DNA from: Gimibacter soli
GTDB taxonomy: Bacteria > Pseudomonadota > Alphaproteobacteria > Sphingomonadales > Kordiimonadaceae
DNA length: 64,000 nt
NCBI RefSeq assembly: GCF_028463845.1
Contig: NZ_CP116805.1
Coordinates: 992,001-1,056,000, forward strand
Direction: 5' to 3'
Shown here piece by piece: positions 61,648 to 64,000 of the stretch. The notes beneath the pieces were generated by a model that worked only from the letters and a program-made list of their open reading frames with translations, did not search any database and had not been told where the DNA came from. How positions within the stretch are numbered: the stretch's first letter is position 1; each line of letters starts with the position of its first letter. Position numbers and translations under genes: made by a program.

Positions 61648-62517
61648 TTATTTCAGCGTGACGAGCGGGGCAAGCCGGGCGGCGAGCTTCGGGTCGTCCA
61701 TGGCCATCGAAAGGTTGGCCATCAGCCAGCCGACCATACTGCCGCAGTCAAACCGGGTGCCCGAGAAGCGCACGGCGTGGAAGGGCTGCTTGCCGATCAG
61801 CTTGGCCATCGCGTCGGTCAGCTGGATTTCGCCGCCGGCACCGATTTCCTTCGACGACAGCAGGCCCATGATCTCCGGCTGCAGGATGTAGCGGCCAACC
61901 ACGGCTTGCGTTGAAGGGGCGGCTTCCGGCAGTGGCTTTTCCACAAGGCCGGTCACTTCGATGCAGCGGTCGCTTTTCTGGTCGCCGGGGGTGATGACGC
62001 CGTATTTGGAGGTGTCCTCGCGCGGCACTTCCATGGTCGCCACAAGGTTGCCGCCGAGCGTTTCGTACGCCTCGACCATTTCCTTCAGGGCGCCGTCCTT
62101 GCCCTTGATCAGGTCATCGGGCAGGGCAACGGCGAAGGGTTCATTATTCACCAGTTCCCGCGCGCACCATACGGCATGACCAAGGCCGCGCGGCCGCATC
62201 TGCCGGACATAGGCGATGCGGCCTTCTTCCAGAAGCATGCTGCGGGCAACTTCAAACGCTTCATCCTTGCCGCGCTCGCGCAGGATATCCTCAAGCTCGT
62301 AGGCATGGTCGAAATGGTCTTCCATCACCTGCTTGTTGCGGCCGGTGACCAGAATGACGTCCTCGATCCCCGCCTGCCGTGCTTCCTCGATCGCATACTG
62401 GATCAGCGGCCGGTCAAGAACCGGCAGCATTTCCTTCGGGATGGCCTTGGTGGCCGGCAGGAAGCGGGTGCCGAGGCCGGCAACGGGAAGCACAATTTTG
62501 CGGACGGGACGGGGCAT
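61648..62517 (-). CDS. galU: UTP-glucose-1-phosphate uridylyltransferase
   Basis: GalU makes UDP-glucose, which feeds GalE and glycosyltransferases. The 289-residue protein has LPVAGLGTRFLPATKAIPKE (about 10-29), MLPVLDRPLIQYAIEEA, FAVALPDDLI (about 126-135), VEKPLPEAAPS and the C-terminal GTRFDCGSMVGWLMAN. Length and motifs are normal. It lies 3 bases after pgi in the same direction. Confidence 0.96.
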   Translation of the reverse strand: MPRPVRKIVLPVAGLGTRFLPATKAIPKEMLPVLDRPLIQYAIEEARQAGIEDVILVTGRNKQVMEDHFDHAYELEDILRERGKDEAFEVARSMLLEEGRIAYVRQMRPRGLGHAVWCARELVNNEPFAVALPDDLIKGKDGALKEMVEAYETLGGNLVATMEVPREDTSKYGVITPGDQKSDRCIEVTGLVEKPLPEAAPSTQAVVGRYILQPEIMGLLSSKEIGAGGEIQLTDAMAKLIGKQPFHAVRFSGTRFDCGSMVGWLMANLSMAMDDPKLAARLAPLVTLK

Positions 62518-62520
62518 ATG

Positions 62521-63792
62521 TCACTCCAGTTCAGCGAGATACTTGCGGGTCAGGATCTTGCTTTCCTCCACAGCTGGCTGGTCGAAGGCATCCACACCCA
62601 TCAGGTGTGCCATGACCACGGTTTCCAGCATGAAGGACATGAACAAGGCCCCGATATTCTCTTCGTCCAGCGCGTTGATCGTCAGCTGGCGGATGATGCG
62701 GCCACGGGCGCGCAGGGCATCCTGCGTGGCGCGCGCCTGACAGGTGACCGTATCGCCGATGGTGCGGCCGGCCATGTAATCAAGGCCGTTATCCTTGGCG
62801 GCTTTGGGGTCCAGCCGCGGGCCTTTGCCGTAGCTCGGCACCACAATGAAGGTCGAGAATTTGTCGTCCGGGCCATCCAGAAACAGCTGCAACTGGCTGT
62901 GCTGGTCCACGGGGCCGACAGCGCGAATGGGCGTCGTGCCCTTGCCGTCCTTGCCAAGGCTTTCAGCCCAGAGCTGGCCGTGCCAGCGGGTGAAGGCGCG
63001 CAAGGCATCGGCATAGGCCATCAGCAACACCTGCGTCACGCCGCGATGCTCGGCAAGCGTATGGGTGAGCGCAGCGCCGATGACGGCGGCGGTCGTTTCC
63101 GGCACGCTGCCGACAGCCTTGTAAATCTCGTGCGCGCCGTGACGGAAGCCTTTCACCGAAAGGCCCGCGGCGGCAACAGGCACCATGCCCACGGTGGTCA
63201 GCACGCTGAAGCGGCCGCCCACATCCAAGGGATGCTCCACAATGTGCGAGCCCAGTGCTTCGCCGTAAGCACGCAGCGCACTCGGCTTCGGCTCGGTGAT
63301 GAAGCTGAAATGATCCTTCAGCGGGCGTTTCGTCTGCGGCTCCAGCCAGGCACGGAAGGCCAGAAGCTGGGCGAGCGTTTCCGCCGTGGTGCCGGATTTC
63401 GAGATCGACAGGACATGCGTCTCGTTCGGGTCGAGCGTCGCGAACAGGCGGTCCATCTCGAACGGGCAAAGGCTGTCGGGGGTATGGACCGTCACACCGG
63501 TCGAGGGACGGTAGCGTGCAATGGCAAGCGCTGCCTGCGCGCCAAGGCTCGATCCGCCGGTGCCCAGCACCACAAGCTCCTTGAAGCCGCGCTGGATTTC
63601 ATGCGCGAGCGCCTCGATGGCGGCATGATCCTGATCTTCGCCGGTGCGGCGGGCAAACGGGGGCAGGGCATCCATGGCCAGCGCCCGGGCATAAGCCGAG
63701 GCCTTTTCGAGATTCTTGTCGAACGCGTGCTTCAGCCCCACGTCATCAAGAAGGTCATCAAGCGGGCGGCTGCCGAAATCCATCGTGAACAT
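62521..63792 (-). CDS. pgi: Glucose-6-phosphate isomerase
   Basis: Pgi interconverts glucose-6-phosphate and fructose-6-phosphate, linking glycolysis to GalU and ManC precursors. The protein is about 423 residues from ATG 63792 (GGGAAG about 10 bases upstream); ATG 63783 is an alternative. SIS-domain features include VVLGTGGSSLGAQAALAIAR (about 73-92), VLSISKSGTTAETLAQLLAF (about 124-143), GGRFSVLTTVGMVPVAAAGL (about 191-210, with the catalytic region), and HLMGVDAFDQPAVEESK near the end. It belongs to the shorter bacterial type, well below the ~550 residues of E. coli Pgi. Confidence 0.95.
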   Translation of the reverse strand: MFTMDFGSRPLDDLLDDVGLKHAFDKNLEKASAYARALAMDALPPFARRTGEDQDHAAIEALAHEIQRGFKELVVLGTGGSSLGAQAALAIARYRPSTGVTVHTPDSLCPFEMDRLFATLDPNETHVLSISKSGTTAETLAQLLAFRAWLEPQTKRPLKDHFSFITEPKPSALRAYGEALGSHIVEHPLDVGGRFSVLTTVGMVPVAAAGLSVKGFRHGAHEIYKAVGSVPETTAAVIGAALTHTLAEHRGVTQVLLMAYADALRAFTRWHGQLWAESLGKDGKGTTPIRAVGPVDQHSQLQLFLDGPDDKFSTFIVVPSYGKGPRLDPKAAKDNGLDYMAGRTIGDTVTCQARATQDALRARGRIIRQLTINALDEENIGALFMSFMLETVVMAHLMGVDAFDQPAVEESKILTRKYLAELE

Positions 63793-64000
63793 TATTGGTC
63801 TCACTTCCCTTGAGTCTGTAAATGACAACGTTGCCATTCAAGCTCTTCTGCGGCTTTTGTGCAAGCTGTCTTTTACTCGGGACACCATGATCGAACGAAC
63901 ATGTTGCAGCACCATAAAGGATGATCAAGGAAAGTGCCATAGGGTCCGAGAGGGAACGGCATCAAGGACTTGGAGGAAGGTCCCATTCCTCGAAAAGGCG
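63793..64000. other. Upstream region of pgi to the window edge, no gene supported
   Basis: About 208 bases with no recognised gene. An open plus-strand frame begins at ATG 63887 and runs off the window, but its short Cys/Arg-rich product looks like nothing known. The pgi promoter should lie here on the minus strand; no clear -35/-10 pair could be assigned. Confidence 0.4.

Noticed and set aside
63887-64000. Open plus-strand frame running off the right edge
   Set aside because: Only 38 codons are visible, Cys/Arg-rich, without a clear RBS. There is not enough to call a gene.

Overview
The window comes from a GC-rich proteobacterium, most likely an alphaproteobacterium. The phage genes belong to families typical of alphaproteobacterial gene-transfer-agent (GTA)-like prophages, and sulfate activation uses a fused CysNC. 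The genus cannot be fixed from the sequence alone. The window has two parts: a degraded GTA-like prophage (about 0.2-16.4 kb), and a long surface-polysaccharide locus (about 16.4-63.8 kb). The locus combines an ABC-transporter (Kps, Kdo-linked) capsule system, sulfation enzymes, a type I secretion system with an RTX substrate, and sugar-nucleotide and glycosyltransferase genes.

Prophage region. After the C-terminal end of a glycosyltransferase (2-202) come an XRE/S24 repressor (minus strand), a palindromic operator, a DUF6362-like gene, and then small terminase, large terminase, portal, prohead protease and a small membrane protein. The head module is broken. Only about 75 codons of a major capsid protein remain, and they run out of frame into a major tail protein that has lost its start, so the head-completion genes are gone. 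Next is a tail assembly chaperone pair joined by an A_AAA_AAG slippery heptamer, the hallmark of programmed -1 frameshifting. Two reverse-strand cargo-like genes follow, then tape measure, tail-tip proteins, a DUF6950 protein, a J-like 1115-residue tail protein, a DUF6127 protein, a 3-TM holin and a lysozyme. The lysozyme gene overlaps a host-type Sfp phosphopantetheinyl transferase gene. No integrase, replication gene or att site was seen.

Capsule region (17.1-33.3 kb, plus strand). kdsA-kdsC-kdsB make CMP-Kdo, with kdsD/kpsF further along. kpsC and kpsS build the poly-Kdo linker and kpsM-T-E-D export the chain. cysD-cysNC sit inside the cluster between a GT2 gene and kpsS, and would supply PAPS. 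Three sulfotransferase-like genes (32.1, 48.1 and 49.0 kb) make a sulfated capsule the most economical reading.

A reverse operon (33.3-37.8 kb) carries galE, a GT4 enzyme, a divergent GT-like protein and a beta-rich protein of unknown function. At 37.9-46.1 kb are a GT4 gene, an Asp/Gly-rich RTX protein with its own strong SD and terminator, an ABC exporter, an HlyD adaptor and a DUF6212-like protein. This arrangement recalls S-layer loci, where a calcium-binding RTX protein and its exporter lie beside the genes for the anchoring polysaccharide.

At 46.1-63.8 kb are large multidomain glycosyltransferases (659, 1114 and 787 residues), a complete dTDP-L-rhamnose pathway (rfbA, D, B, C), a GT4 gene, manC (GDP-mannose), galU (UDP-glucose) and pgi. 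These supply activated rhamnose, mannose and glucose/galactose for the polymer(s).

No tRNA, rRNA, CRISPR array or insertion sequence was recognised.
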